Shown here: piece after piece, positions 8,417 through 16,929 of the stretch
Layout: the number at the start of each line of letters is the position of its first letter
Position numbering within the stretch: position 1 is the stretch's first letter
Assembly (NCBI RefSeq): GCF_012395835.1
Contig: NZ_JAAZSQ010000010.1
Coordinates: 27,896-91,895 of the forward strand
Source of the DNA: Arthrobacter mobilis
Lineage (GTDB): Bacteria; Actinomycetota; Actinomycetes; Actinomycetales; Micrococcaceae
Direction of reading: 5' to 3'
DNA: 64,000 bases
Made by a program: the position numbers and the translations under genes
Notes under the pieces: generated by a model
The model's database searches: none
Told to the model about the DNA's origin: nothing
The model's input: only the letters and a program-made list of their open reading frames with translations

Positions 8417-9891
8417 GCTGCTCCGCCTCTCAGGTACACGGTGGTGGTGTGGGTGAAGAATTCCCTGGCCGCGGCGCCCTGTTCCTTGGGTCCGTAGCCG
8501 CTCTTCTTCGCCCCGCCGAACGGCACGTGCGGATCCGCGCCGGCGGACTCGGAGTTAATATGCAGGATGCCCACGTCCAGTTCGTCGATCGCCTCCAGCG
8601 TGCGGGCGACGTCCCGGGTGAAGACCGCCGCGGAAAGCCCGAACTCGCTGTCGTTGGCCAGGCCGAAGGCCTCTTCGGCGTCGGCGGCGCGGCGCAGCGT
8701 GAGCACCGGGCCGAAGAATTCCTCGCGCCAGGCCGGGTTCGCGCAGGCCCCGGCGCCGGAGACTTCCAGCACGGTCGGGGCCACGAAAGCCCCCTCGGCC
8801 AGCGCACCGCCGTCGTAGCCGCCGGCGCCGTCGGCACCACCCCCGGCCACCACCTGGGCGCCCTGCTGCACCGAGGTGCCGATACCGGCGAGGATGGACT
8901 TGCGGGCTGCCTCGCTGACCACCGGGCCCATCTGCACCGCCGGATCGGTCGGATCGCCCACGGTCCAGGCCGCCAGCCGGGTCCGCAGCCGGTCGAGGAA
9001 CTCGTCGGCGACCGGCTCGGCGACAATCAGCCGCGAGGTGGCCGTGCACTTCTGGCCGGTGGAGCGGAAGGCGCCGAAGAGCACCTGTTCGCTGGCCAGC
9101 TCCAGGTCGGCATCGGCCAGCACCACGGCGGCATTCTTGCCGCCCATCTCGGCCTGCATCGGTACCCCGCGGGCGGCGGCCTGGCCGGCCAACTGGCGGC
9201 CGACGCCGGTGGAGCCGGTGAAGGTCAGCCCGTCCAGGCTGGGGTGGGAGACCAGGTCGTTGCCCATCGGCCCCGGCCCGATCAGCAGGTTGAGCACGCC
9301 GGCGGGCAGCCCGGCCGCGTCCAGCGCCTGGGCCAGGCGCATGGCCAGCAGCGGCACGGCGCTCGCCGGCTTCCAGACCACGGTGTTGCCCCAGACCAGC
9401 GCCGGGGCGATCTTCCAGGCCGGGATGGCGATGGGGAAGTTGAACGGGGTAATGACCCCGACGACGCCCAGCGGCTTGCGGGTGATCAGGATCTTCTCGC
9501 CGCGGCGGGGGGAGGAGAAGATTTCCCCGGCGCTGCGGTCGGGCTCGTTGCCGTAGTAGCGCAGGATCTGTGCCGCGCGCAGCACCTCGCCGCGGCCTTC
9601 GGCAGCCGTCTTGCCCTCTTCCCGGGCCAGTTCCAGGCCCCAGTCGCCGGCGTTCGCCTCGACGACGGCGGCCGCGGCCAGCAGCACCGCGCCGCGCTCA
9701 TGGGCGGGCGTGCGGGCCCAGTCGCGGGCGGCCCGGCGCGCGGCGGCAACGGCATGGCCGACCTCGGCGGCCCCGGCCTGCCGGCCGCTCGCGACCGTCT
9801 CGGACGGGTGGGCCGGGTTGGTGGAGGTGAGCAGACCACCGTCGCCGGTTTCCCAGCGCCCGGCAAGGTAATGCTGCAGTTCGACAGTCAT
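8413..9891 (-). CDS. aldehyde dehydrogenase (semialdehyde type)
   Basis: This 492-residue NAD(P)-dependent aldehyde dehydrogenase has the full catalytic set: N in TPFNFPIAIP, E in QAEMGGKN and C in STGQKCTA. Overall it most resembles the 2,5-dioxovalerate/succinate-semialdehyde and vanillin-type groups. Context suggests glutarate semialdehyde (or succinate semialdehyde) as substrate, since an aminotransferase and glutaryl-CoA dehydrogenase are in the same operon. The ATG at 9891 has an AGGAGAAG ribosome site; the longer frame to 10017 overlaps the upstream gene and was rejected. Substrate is inferred. Confidence 0.87.
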   Translation of the reverse strand: MTVELQHYLAGRWETGDGGLLTSTNPAHPSETVASGRQAGAAEVGHAVAAARRAARDWARTPAHERGAVLLAAAAVVEANAGDWGLELAREEGKTAAEGRGEVLRAAQILRYYGNEPDRSAGEIFSSPRRGEKILITRKPLGVVGVITPFNFPIAIPAWKIAPALVWGNTVVWKPASAVPLLAMRLAQALDAAGLPAGVLNLLIGPGPMGNDLVSHPSLDGLTFTGSTGVGRQLAGQAAARGVPMQAEMGGKNAAVVLADADLELASEQVLFGAFRSTGQKCTATSRLIVAEPVADEFLDRLRTRLAAWTVGDPTDPAVQMGPVVSEAARKSILAGIGTSVQQGAQVVAGGGADGAGGYDGGALAEGAFVAPTVLEVSGAGACANPAWREEFFGPVLTLRRAADAEEAFGLANDSEFGLSAAVFTRDVARTLEAIDELDVGILHINSESAGADPHVPFGGAKKSGYGPKEQGAAAREFFTHTTTVYLRGGAA

Positions 9892-9916
9892 CTTCTTCTC
9901 CTGCTGTGGGTTCGGG

Positions 9917-11077
9917 TTAGCGGAAGGCAGGGATGCCCGTGATCCTGCTGCCCAGGACCAGGGTGTGGACCTCGTCGGTGCCCTCGTAGGTGCGCACGGA
10001 TTCGAGGTTGTTGGCATGGCGCAGCGGAGAGTAGTCCAGCGTGATGCCGTTGCCGCCGAGGATGGTGCGGGCCTCGCGGCAGATCCCGATGGCCTCGCGG
10101 CAGTTGTTCAGTTTGCCCACGGAAATCTGGTGCGGGGCCAGGGTCCCGGCGTCCTTGAGCCGGCCCAGATGCAGGGCCAGCAGGAAGCCCTTGTTGATTT
10201 CCAAGGCCATGTCCACGAGCTTCTGCTGGGTCAGCTGGTAGCCGGCCAGCGGCTTGTCGAACTGCAGCCGCTCCTTGGAATAGTCCACCGCGGCCTGCCA
10301 GGCGTCCCGGGCCGCGCCCATGGCGCCCCAGATGATGCCGTAGCGGGCCTCGTTCAGGCACTCGAACGGACCCTTCAGCCCCCGGGCGTGGGGCAGCAGC
10401 GAGTCGGCGGGCAGGCGCACGTCGGTCAGTTCGATGTCGCACTGGATGGAGGCGCGCATCGAGAGCTTCGGCTCGATCGGGACGGCCCTGAATCCGGGGG
10501 TGTCCGTCGGCACGACGAAGCCGCGCACGCCGTCGTCGGTCTGGGCCCAGATGATGGCAACCTGGGCCACCGAGGCCAGGCCGATCCAGCGCTTGGAGCC
10601 GTTGAGGATCCAGTCGCCCCCGTCCCGGCGGGCGAAGGTCTTCATGCCGGAAGGATCCGAACCCGCGGTTGGCTCGGTCAGGCCGAAACAGCCGATCGCC
10701 TCACCCCTGGCCATCGCCGGCAGCCAGTGGTTCTTCTGCTCCTCGGAGCCGTGTTTGTGGATCGCGCTCATGGCCAGCGAACCCTGCACCGAAACGAAGG
10801 TGCGCAGCCCGGAGTCCCCGGCCTCCAGTTCGGCGCCGGCCAGCCCGTAGTCGACGGCGGAGCGGCCGGCGCAGCCGTAGCCGGTCAGGTGCATGCCCAG
10901 CAGGCCCAGTTTCGCCAGTTCGGGCACGATCTCCAGCGGGAAGACTGCCTTCTCGTACCAGCCGGCAATGTTCGGCTTGATGGCCGACTCCACGAAGGAG
11001 CGCACGCTCTTCTGCAGCAGCCGCTCCTCCTCGGTCAGCAGGGATTCGAAGCTGATCAGGTCATAGTCAAGGGACAT
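9917..11077 (-). CDS. gcdH: glutaryl-CoA dehydrogenase
   Basis: This 386-residue FAD enzyme converts glutaryl-CoA to crotonyl-CoA plus CO2. Its features separate it from ordinary acyl-CoA dehydrogenases: the substrate-carboxylate arginine region DSGLRTFVSVQGSL, the FGLTEPTAGSDPSGM flavin segment, and the catalytic glutamate in VRTYEGTDEVH followed by LGSRITG. It lies between the aldehyde dehydrogenase and aminotransferase genes on the same strand, giving the sequence amino acid to semialdehyde to glutarate to crotonyl-CoA once the CoA-transferase at 14329 is added. Confidence 0.88.
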   Translation of the reverse strand: MSLDYDLISFESLLTEEERLLQKSVRSFVESAIKPNIAGWYEKAVFPLEIVPELAKLGLLGMHLTGYGCAGRSAVDYGLAGAELEAGDSGLRTFVSVQGSLAMSAIHKHGSEEQKNHWLPAMARGEAIGCFGLTEPTAGSDPSGMKTFARRDGGDWILNGSKRWIGLASVAQVAIIWAQTDDGVRGFVVPTDTPGFRAVPIEPKLSMRASIQCDIELTDVRLPADSLLPHARGLKGPFECLNEARYGIIWGAMGAARDAWQAAVDYSKERLQFDKPLAGYQLTQQKLVDMALEINKGFLLALHLGRLKDAGTLAPHQISVGKLNNCREAIGICREARTILGGNGITLDYSPLRHANNLESVRTYEGTDEVHTLVLGSRITGIPAFR

Positions 11078-11135
11078 GGTGTGCTTTCTCTCAGGTAGCG
11101 GGGCAGGGGTGGCAATGGGACTGGTGACGGCGGGT

Positions 11136-12539
11136 TCAGGCGAGGGCGGAAGCTGCGGCTGCGGCGGTGCTGTCGCCGGCTTCCCCGGCGACCTCCAGGA
11201 TCGTCTGGCGGAGCACCTGGAGCCCGTCGATGAGCAGCTCCTGGCCGATGACCAGCGGCGGCAGCAGCCGGATGATGTTGCCGTGTGTTCCGCAGGTCAG
11301 CGTCAGCACGCCCTGCGCATGGCAGCGGGCGGAGATTTCCTTGGCCAGGTCCGCACGCGGTGCCAGGGTGTCCCGGTCCGCGAACTCGAGGGCGAGCATG
11401 GCGCCGCGGCCGCGGAACTCGGCCACCACCCCGGTCTGCCGGACCAGTGGTTCCAGCACTTCGCGGGCCGCGGCCTCGATGGCCCGGGCATTGGCCAGCA
11501 GGGAGCCGTCCTCGAAGGCCTCGAATACCGCCAGGGCCGCCTCGCAGGCCAGCGGGTTGCCGGCGTAGGTGCCGCCGAGCCCGCCGGTGTGCACGGCGTT
11601 CATCAGTTCGGCCCGGCCGGTCACCGCGCTCAGCGGCACGCCGTCGGCCAGCGCCTTGGCGCTGAGTGTGAGGTCCCCGGCGATGCCCTCGTGCTCGCTG
11701 GCGAAGAGCATGCCGGTGCGGCCCATGCCGGCCTGGATCTCATCGACCACCAGGATGATGTTGTGCCGGTCCGCGATCATGCGCAGTCCGGCCAGGAAGC
11801 CGGGGGCCGGGACCACGAAACCGCCCTCGCCCTGGATGGGCTCGATCACCATGGCGGCGAATTCTTCCGGTCCATGCTCGGCCAGCGTGGCCTCGACCGC
11901 GGCCAGGGCCGCGGCAGCCACGGCTTCCGGACCCTCCGGCGCCGCGGGGGAGCGAAGCGGGTTGGCGGACGGTGCCCGCACGATCCCGGCCGGGAACGGG
12001 CCGAAGTTGAGCTTGTAGGGGTTGACCTTGGCGGTCATCGCCATCGTCAGCAGGGAGCGGCCGTGGTAGGCCTCGTCGAAGACGAGCACCTTTTCGCGTC
12101 CGGTGGCGGAGCGGGCGATCTTGACCGCATTCTCCACGGCCTCGGCACCGGTGGAGAAGAGCGCGGTGCGCTTCTCGAAGCTGCCCGGGGTGTGCTCGTT
12201 GAGCCACTTGGCCACCTGCGTGAAGGACTCGTACTCGGTGACCATGAAGCAGGTATGCGTGAAGCGCTCCAGCTGGGCGGCGATGCGTTCGCGGACCCGC
12301 GCATGGCTGGCGCCGATGCTGGTCACGGCGATGCCGGAGGCGAAGTCGATGATCCGGTTGCCGTCCACGTCCTGCAGGATGCCGCCGCCGGCCCGGTCGA
12401 TGAAGACCGGCAGGGCCACACCGAAGCCGTCGGTGACGTGCGCCCGACGTTCGGCGTGCAGGGCCTGCGAGCGCGGGCCGGGGATGGCCGTGGCCAGGTG
12501 GCGTGTCTGGGGGAGCGGGTCAGGCAGGGAATCCGTCAT
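11136..12539 (-). CDS. gabT: 4-aminobutyrate / 5-aminovalerate aminotransferase
   Basis: This 467-residue class-III PLP aminotransferase moves the omega-amino group of GABA or 5-aminovalerate to 2-oxoglutarate. Visible sites are the FSTGAEAVENAVKIA phosphate-binding region, VDEIQAGMGRTG (PLP-ring Asp), the Schiff-base lysine in LSAKALADG and GGTYAGNPLACEAAL. I chose the ATG at 12539 because it matches the family start (PGPRSQALHAER follows closely); upstream codons run through the divergent promoter. As first gene of the operon with gcdH, 5-aminovalerate is a strong candidate substrate. GABA cannot be excluded, and many such enzymes use both. Confidence 0.88.
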   Translation of the reverse strand: MTDSLPDPLPQTRHLATAIPGPRSQALHAERRAHVTDGFGVALPVFIDRAGGGILQDVDGNRIIDFASGIAVTSIGASHARVRERIAAQLERFTHTCFMVTEYESFTQVAKWLNEHTPGSFEKRTALFSTGAEAVENAVKIARSATGREKVLVFDEAYHGRSLLTMAMTAKVNPYKLNFGPFPAGIVRAPSANPLRSPAAPEGPEAVAAAALAAVEATLAEHGPEEFAAMVIEPIQGEGGFVVPAPGFLAGLRMIADRHNIILVVDEIQAGMGRTGMLFASEHEGIAGDLTLSAKALADGVPLSAVTGRAELMNAVHTGGLGGTYAGNPLACEAALAVFEAFEDGSLLANARAIEAAAREVLEPLVRQTGVVAEFRGRGAMLALEFADRDTLAPRADLAKEISARCHAQGVLTLTCGTHGNIIRLLPPLVIGQELLIDGLQVLRQTILEVAGEAGDSTAAAAASALA

Positions 12540-12573
12540 GGGCACCACCGTAAGGGCCAGCGACGTTCCGGTC

Positions 12574-12630
12574 ATTGGATGTCCTGTCCAATTTTCGGAT
12601 AATCCGGACAGCTTGCTGCATAATCGGGCC
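12574..12630. promoter_or_regulatory. divergent gabT/pucR promoter region with nested palindromes
   Basis: Three dyads lie in the 91 bp between the divergent starts: ATTGGA-TGTCCTG-TCCAAT (12574-12592), CTGTCC paired with GGACAG (12584-12589 and 12606-12611), and CGGAT-A-ATCCG (12596-12606). The -10 box CATAAT (12619-12624) ends 6 nt before the pucR ATG, predicting a leaderless transcript. The ATTGGATG half-site recurs before the CoA-transferase gene (15601), which suggests a shared regulator, most simply the PucR protein itself. Confidence 0.6.
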
Positions 12631-14301
12631 ATGGTTTCGCTCGCACAGCTGTGCAGCCGGCTGGGGAGTTCCCTGCAGCCCGCGGCCGGCGGCACTGTCC
12701 CCGGCCGGCAGCTTTCCGGCGTGCACATTTCGGAGCTGGAAGACCCGACGCCCTACCTGGAGGGCGGGGAACTGCTGCTCACCACCGGCATCCCGCTGCG
12801 CGGCGCCGCCGGCGGCTCCCGCCAGCCCGGTCCGGCCGGCCCGTTGAACCAGGCCAACACAGCTGCCTACGTGCGCCGGCTCGCCGAGCGTGGCGTCGCG
12901 GCGCTGGGCCTGGGCCTGGGCGAGGGGCTGGACGAGGTCCCGGAGGCCCTGGCCGGGGCCTGCCGGGCCGAGCGCCTGGAGCTGCTGGTGGTTCCGGACG
13001 GGGTGCCGTTCATGGACGTTTCCCGCGCGTACTGGGACCTGGCCGCCCAGAGCGGCCAGGCGGACCTGGTCGCCGGGCTGGGCACGCAGACAGCACTGGC
13101 CCGGTCGGCCCTGCGGCCGGATGCCCTGCCCGCCGTCGTCAAGGGCCTGGCCCAGGCCCTCGGCGGCTGGGCCGCCTACCTGCCCGCGGACGGCGGGCCT
13201 GAGACCTTCTGGCCGGGCAGCGTGGCGGCACTGGTGCCGGAGCTGCGGCAGGAGACGGTGCGGCTGAACCAGGCCGGCGCCCCCGCGGCGGCAACCTTCG
13301 GCCTGCACGGCGGCGCGGTGGTGGAGTACCCGATCCTGGTGGGCCGGCGGATCGAGGGGTTCCTGGCCATCGGTGCCGGGCGGACACTGGCCAAGGCGGA
13401 CCGGCAGATCATCCTCACCGTCTGCGTGCTGCTGTCGCTGAAGGCCCAGCAGCGCCAGGAGCTGGCCGGTACTTCGGCGGCGCTGGGAGCGGCGGTGGCC
13501 AAGCTGGTGCTGCGCGGCCACGCCGAAGCGGCCCGGCTGCTGGCCGCCGACACCGGGCTGGGACCGCTGGCCGAGCGGGTGCGCGTGCTGGCGGTCCGCG
13601 GCGGCAGCCCGGAGCGGCTGGGCGCACTGGCCGGCCTGGTACCGGCGCTGGCCGCGCAGGAGGAGCTGCCGGGGCTGGCGGAGCAGTTGGCCGCATGCGT
13701 CTTCCGGCTTGCCGAGGACGGCCTGGCCTGGTTCCTGCTGCCCGCCGACCCGGCCCCGGGCTCCGGGCCCGGCACCGCAGCGGACAACCTGGCGCAGCCG
13801 TGGCAGGAATGGGGCTGGGACCAGGATGGCTGGGAACAGGGCGACGCCGGTAGCGTGCCCGCGAAGCCGGGCGCCGCCGTCGTGCCCGGGCCGCCGCCGG
13901 CCGCGCCCGCGCGTCCGGCGGACGACGGCGCCGGCCTGCCCGGGGCCGCGCTCACCGAACCGCTGGCCCTGGCCGACGTCGCCGGCCGGGCCGCCGCGCT
14001 GCGGCAGGCCGCACTGCAGGCCCCGGCCGGGGAGCTGGTGGGCACCGGCGGAGGCGCCGAGGCCCGCGCCGACGGGTGGGTGGACCGGCTGGCCGCCTAC
14101 AGCCGGGCGGACCTGCCGGGCACGGTGGCCGCGTACCTGCGCCACCGCGGGCACTGGGAGGAGGCGGCCCGGGAGCTGCAGGTGCACCGCAACTCGCTGC
14201 GGCACCGGATGGCGGTGGCCGGACGGCTGGCCGGGCTGGATCTGGACGATCCGGACACCGCCGCCCACCTCTGGCTGGCGCTGCGCCGCCGCGGGCTCTG
14301 A
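12631..14301 (+). CDS. PucR-family transcriptional regulator (helix-turn-helix)
   Basis: This 556-residue regulator has an N-terminal PucR-like purine-catabolism-type domain (about 1-125: SLAQLCSRLG, LSGVHISELEDP, LEGGELLLTTG). A central GGDEF-like or sensor region follows, then a C-terminal HTH_30 domain (AYLRHRGHWEEAARELQVHRNSLRHRM). The ATG at 12631 is set by a CATAAT box six bases upstream. It sits between the divergent gabT operon and the convergent CoA-transferase gene, so it is the obvious controller of both (inference). A Pro/Ala/Gly-rich stretch around 420-445 is probably a flexible linker. The inducing metabolite is unknown. Confidence 0.85.
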   Translation: MVSLAQLCSRLGSSLQPAAGGTVPGRQLSGVHISELEDPTPYLEGGELLLTTGIPLRGAAGGSRQPGPAGPLNQANTAAYVRRLAERGVAALGLGLGEGLDEVPEALAGACRAERLELLVVPDGVPFMDVSRAYWDLAAQSGQADLVAGLGTQTALARSALRPDALPAVVKGLAQALGGWAAYLPADGGPETFWPGSVAALVPELRQETVRLNQAGAPAAATFGLHGGAVVEYPILVGRRIEGFLAIGAGRTLAKADRQIILTVCVLLSLKAQQRQELAGTSAALGAAVAKLVLRGHAEAARLLAADTGLGPLAERVRVLAVRGGSPERLGALAGLVPALAAQEELPGLAEQLAACVFRLAEDGLAWFLLPADPAPGSGPGTAADNLAQPWQEWGWDQDGWEQGDAGSVPAKPGAAVVPGPPPAAPARPADDGAGLPGAALTEPLALADVAGRAAALRQAALQAPAGELVGTGGGAEARADGWVDRLAAYSRADLPGTVAAYLRHRGHWEEAARELQVHRNSLRHRMAVAGRLAGLDLDDPDTAAHLWLALRRRGL

Positions 14302-14330
14302 CCCGCCGCCGTCAGCTTCCGCGGCGGGTC
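14300..14330. terminator. bidirectional terminator between pucR and CoA-transferase genes
   Basis: GACCCGCCGC (14300-14309) and GCGGCGGGTC (14321-14330) form a perfect 10-bp stem with an 11-nt loop. It overlaps the stop codons of both convergent genes. There is no U-tract, as is common in high-GC actinobacteria. Confidence 0.65.
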
Positions 14331-15507
14331 AGCTGCGCAGCCACGCCAGCACGGACTCCGTGTGCTCGCCCAGGGCCGGCGGAGCCTGCGTCCGCACCGC
14401 CAGCGGCGGGGTCCAGGTGACCGGGTGCCGCACCTGCTTGCCGACCGTGCGGCCGGCGGCGTCCTGCACCTCGATGACCGGGTCCAGCCCCAGCGAATCG
14501 GCGTAGTCCAGGCCCTCGTCGATGGTGGCCACCTGCCCGGCGGGCACGCCGGCCCCGGTGAGCTTGTCCTGCCAGATGCGGGCCGGGGCGGCGGCCAGGG
14601 CCTGCTCCAGCAGCGGGACCAGCTCGGCCCGGTGGTGCACCCGGGCGCTGTTGGTGGCGAACCGGGCATCCGTCGCCAGCTCCGGCGCCCCGATGGTCTC
14701 GGCCAGCTTGGCGAACTGCCCGTCATTGCCGCAGGCCACGGCCAGCGGTCCGTCGGCGCATTCGAGCAGCTGGTACGGCACGATCGACGGATGCGCGTTG
14801 CCCATCCGGCCCGGGATGGTGCCGGCGCCGAGCCAGGCCTGCGCCTGGTTGGCCAGCGCACCCTGCAGGCTGGAGAGCAGGTTCACCTCCACGTGGCTGC
14901 CGCGGCCGGTGGCGGCCCGGGCGCTCAGCGCCGCGAGGATCCCGATGGCGGCGTCCTTGGCCGTGAGCACGTCGACCAGCGCGACGCCGGCCTTGCAGGG
15001 GGAGCCGTCCGCCTCCCCGGTAATGCTCATCAGGCCGCCCAGGGCCTGGACGATGAAGTCGTAGCCGGGCAGCCCGGCCCCGGCGGCGGAACCGAAGCCG
15101 GAGATCGAGGCGTAGACCAGCCCGGGGTTTTGTGCGGACAGCTCCTCGTAGCCCAGGCCGAGCCTGGCCATCCCGCCGGGCTTGAAGTTCTCCACCAGCA
15201 CGTCCGCCCGGCGGGCCAGTTCCCGGGCCAGCTCGCGGTCGTCCGGGTTGGCAAGGTCCAGGCAGGCGGACTCCTTGTTCCGGTTCACGCTCTCGAAGTA
15301 GGTGGCTCCGGTGGCGGAGAAGGGCGGGCCCCAGCTGCGGGTATCGTCCCCGCTGCCCGGGCGCTCCACCTTGATGACGCGGGCGCCCAGGTCGGCCAGC
15401 GTCATGGTGGCCAGGGGGCCGGCGAGCACGCGGGAGAAGTCGGCGACGAGCACGCCCTCCAGCGGACGCTGGCCGGACGACGGCGGGGGGCTGGGTGGCA
15501 GCGGCAT
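14329..15507 (-). CDS. CaiB/BaiF (family III) CoA-transferase
   Basis: This 392-residue family III CoA-transferase moves CoA between carboxylic acids through an aspartyl thioester. The catalytic Asp is D150 in GLPGYDFIVQALGG, and the N-terminal VADFSRVLAGP and VIKVERPG nucleotide-binding segments are intact. Beside glutaryl-CoA dehydrogenase, the fitting reaction is glutarate plus a CoA donor to glutaryl-CoA, as done by SUGCT-type enzymes (inference from context). It is transcribed on its own from a promoter carrying the ATTGGATG motif found at the gabT promoter. Other dicarboxylates are possible substrates. Confidence 0.85.
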   Translation of the reverse strand: MPLPPSPPPSSGQRPLEGVLVADFSRVLAGPLATMTLADLGARVIKVERPGSGDDTRSWGPPFSATGATYFESVNRNKESACLDLANPDDRELARELARRADVLVENFKPGGMARLGLGYEELSAQNPGLVYASISGFGSAAGAGLPGYDFIVQALGGLMSITGEADGSPCKAGVALVDVLTAKDAAIGILAALSARAATGRGSHVEVNLLSSLQGALANQAQAWLGAGTIPGRMGNAHPSIVPYQLLECADGPLAVACGNDGQFAKLAETIGAPELATDARFATNSARVHHRAELVPLLEQALAAAPARIWQDKLTGAGVPAGQVATIDEGLDYADSLGLDPVIEVQDAAGRTVGKQVRHPVTWTPPLAVRTQAPPALGEHTESVLAWLRS

Positions 15508-15600
15508 CGGTGCCCTTTCGTAGCGGGGAACGGAGGCCTGGCGCGGTCGGCACCGGCCGGGGACATGGCGTCCAGTCTAGGAAGGGGCACGGACCCGGGC

Positions 15601-15630
15601 ATTGGATGCCCGGGCCCGGAGTTGGATGGA
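15601..15630. promoter_or_regulatory. direct ATTGGATG-type repeats before the CoA-transferase gene
   Basis: ATTGGATG (15601-15608) and TTGGATGG (15622-15629) repeat at a 20-bp spacing, two helical turns, upstream of the minus-strand gene. The same octamer is one arm of the gabT/pucR operator. A shared activator or repressor is inferred. Confidence 0.45.
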
Positions 15631-15674
15631 TTGCACAACGAGGGCGATTCCGGCCGAGCCCGGGGCGGGCGGAC

Positions 15675-15687
15675 TAGGATTCTGCGC
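15675..15687 (+). promoter_or_regulatory. -10 box of leaderless hypothetical gene
   Basis: TAGGAT (15675-15680) lies 7 nt before the ATG at 15688, with no Shine-Dalgarno sequence. Confidence 0.45.
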
Positions 15688-16566
15688 ATGGAAGAGGTGT
15701 CCCGCGACGTGGCGGGCCGTCTGGACGGGACCGATGCCGGCAGCCGGGCGGCCAAAGCCATCCTGGACCGGTTGGAGGCCCTGGCGCCTTTCTGCGCCCG
15801 GGATGCGGACACCGACGATATCGAGCCGGATTCCCCGCTGGCCTGGCTGGACGCGCGGTTCGCGTCCCTGCACGGCGTCAGCGGCCTGCTGAAGCAGTCC
15901 CTGTCCGCCGCGATGGACAACACGCAGGCGCTGCGGCGGCTGCTGTTCGTCGAAGAGCCGTCCGGCCGTATCTTCTACCGGCTGAACACCCATGCCCCGT
16001 ACTCGCTGGTGCGCACCATCATCGAGTGCGGATCGACGGTGCTGTGGGCACTGCTGCCGGACGAGGGACGCGAGAGCGCCCGGCGCAGCCTGGTGCTCAT
16101 AGCCCGGGAGGTGTTCAATGCAGCCTCCTTTTGGGGCACCTACCTGGAGGAGTTCCACCCCGTCCGGCACGGCCAGGCCCTGGAGTATTTCGACGGCCTG
16201 CGCCGGGCGGTCAACGACTCGGCCGAAGCCCTGCAGCTGCCCCCGGTCTTCTCGCAGAAAGCCGGAGGCAGCTGGGGGTATGCCACCAAGAACCGCACGC
16301 AGACGGCGATCCTGAAGGACCTGCACGGCCAGGTGGCGCCGGAGCTGATCTATGTCTGGCAGTTCTGCAGCGGGTACTCCCACGGGCTGGAGTGGGCCTC
16401 GGCGAACGGGAGCATCTATCCGGATCCGTTCGCCGAGCCGGGCCGCGAACATCTGCCGGCCGGCAGCATGGAGCAGTTGCGCCGGGTGTGCGACGTGGCA
16501 TTCGATCTGGTTCCCCAGGCGTGGGCCATCTACGACATCCGGCGCCGCGCCTGGCCCCTGCTCTAG
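15688..16566 (+). CDS. conserved hypothetical protein (DUF5677-like helical protein, uncertain)
   Basis: I do not recognise this 292-residue protein with certainty. It is soluble, mostly helical and has no signal peptide. Conserved-looking segments include FYRLNTHAPYSLVRTIIECG, EVFNAASFWGTYLEEF and IYVWQFCSGYSHGLEW. The last is rich in aromatic residues and His, like the helical abortive-infection or DUF5677-type proteins that resemble nucleotide- or ligand-binding bundles. The leaderless start at 15688 is supported by the -10 box. A strong terminator follows at once, so it is a single-gene unit. No function can be assigned. Confidence 0.75.
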   Translation: MEEVSRDVAGRLDGTDAGSRAAKAILDRLEALAPFCARDADTDDIEPDSPLAWLDARFASLHGVSGLLKQSLSAAMDNTQALRRLLFVEEPSGRIFYRLNTHAPYSLVRTIIECGSTVLWALLPDEGRESARRSLVLIAREVFNAASFWGTYLEEFHPVRHGQALEYFDGLRRAVNDSAEALQLPPVFSQKAGGSWGYATKNRTQTAILKDLHGQVAPELIYVWQFCSGYSHGLEWASANGSIYPDPFAEPGREHLPAGSMEQLRRVCDVAFDLVPQAWAIYDIRRRAWPLL

Positions 16567-16577
16567 CCCGCCCCGCT

Positions 16578-16644
16578 CCCATCGACTTACCGGATCGCGC
16601 CCGTTCCGGCGTCGGATACGGGCGCGATCCGCCCAGTCGATGGG
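16578..16644 (+). terminator. nested double-stem terminator
   Basis: An outer stem CCCATCGACT/AGTCGATGGG (16578-16587 with 16635-16644) encloses an inner 13-bp stem CGGATCGCGCCCG/CGGGCGCGATCCG (16591-16603 with 16619-16631) around a 15-nt loop. It begins 12 nt after the stop of the hypothetical gene. Confidence 0.7.
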
Positions 16645-16929
16645 GAAGAGGCGCGGAAATCTTTTGGAAACAAAGCTTTTCATCACGTTTACGCGCAATG
16701 TGTCGCGGCGCATATCCTTGGCCGTCCAGCGCTTACTAGCCTTGCACTTGCAGCGTCCGGAGGGGCTGCCGCACACCCGCCGGAAGCCGCTCCGAAAAAT
16801 TCCTTGCCAAATAAATCATTCACAAATACAGTTTTTCAGTGACCCACCTCACGTGAGGCGCATCACCAGGGGCAGCCGGGGAATCCACCGGAACCAGCAA
16901 GCTTAAGACCTTCCCGCTGAAGGAGATCA
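16645..16929. other. intergenic region before the amine permease
   Basis: There is no convincing ORF or RNA gene here. The sequence is richer in A and T than its surroundings, especially 16660-16690 and 16795-16840. It should hold the promoter of the permease/P450 operon. A good AAGGAGA ribosome site lies just before the ATG at 16930. The short dyad CACCTCACGTGAGG at 16845-16858 could be an operator. Confidence 0.5.
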
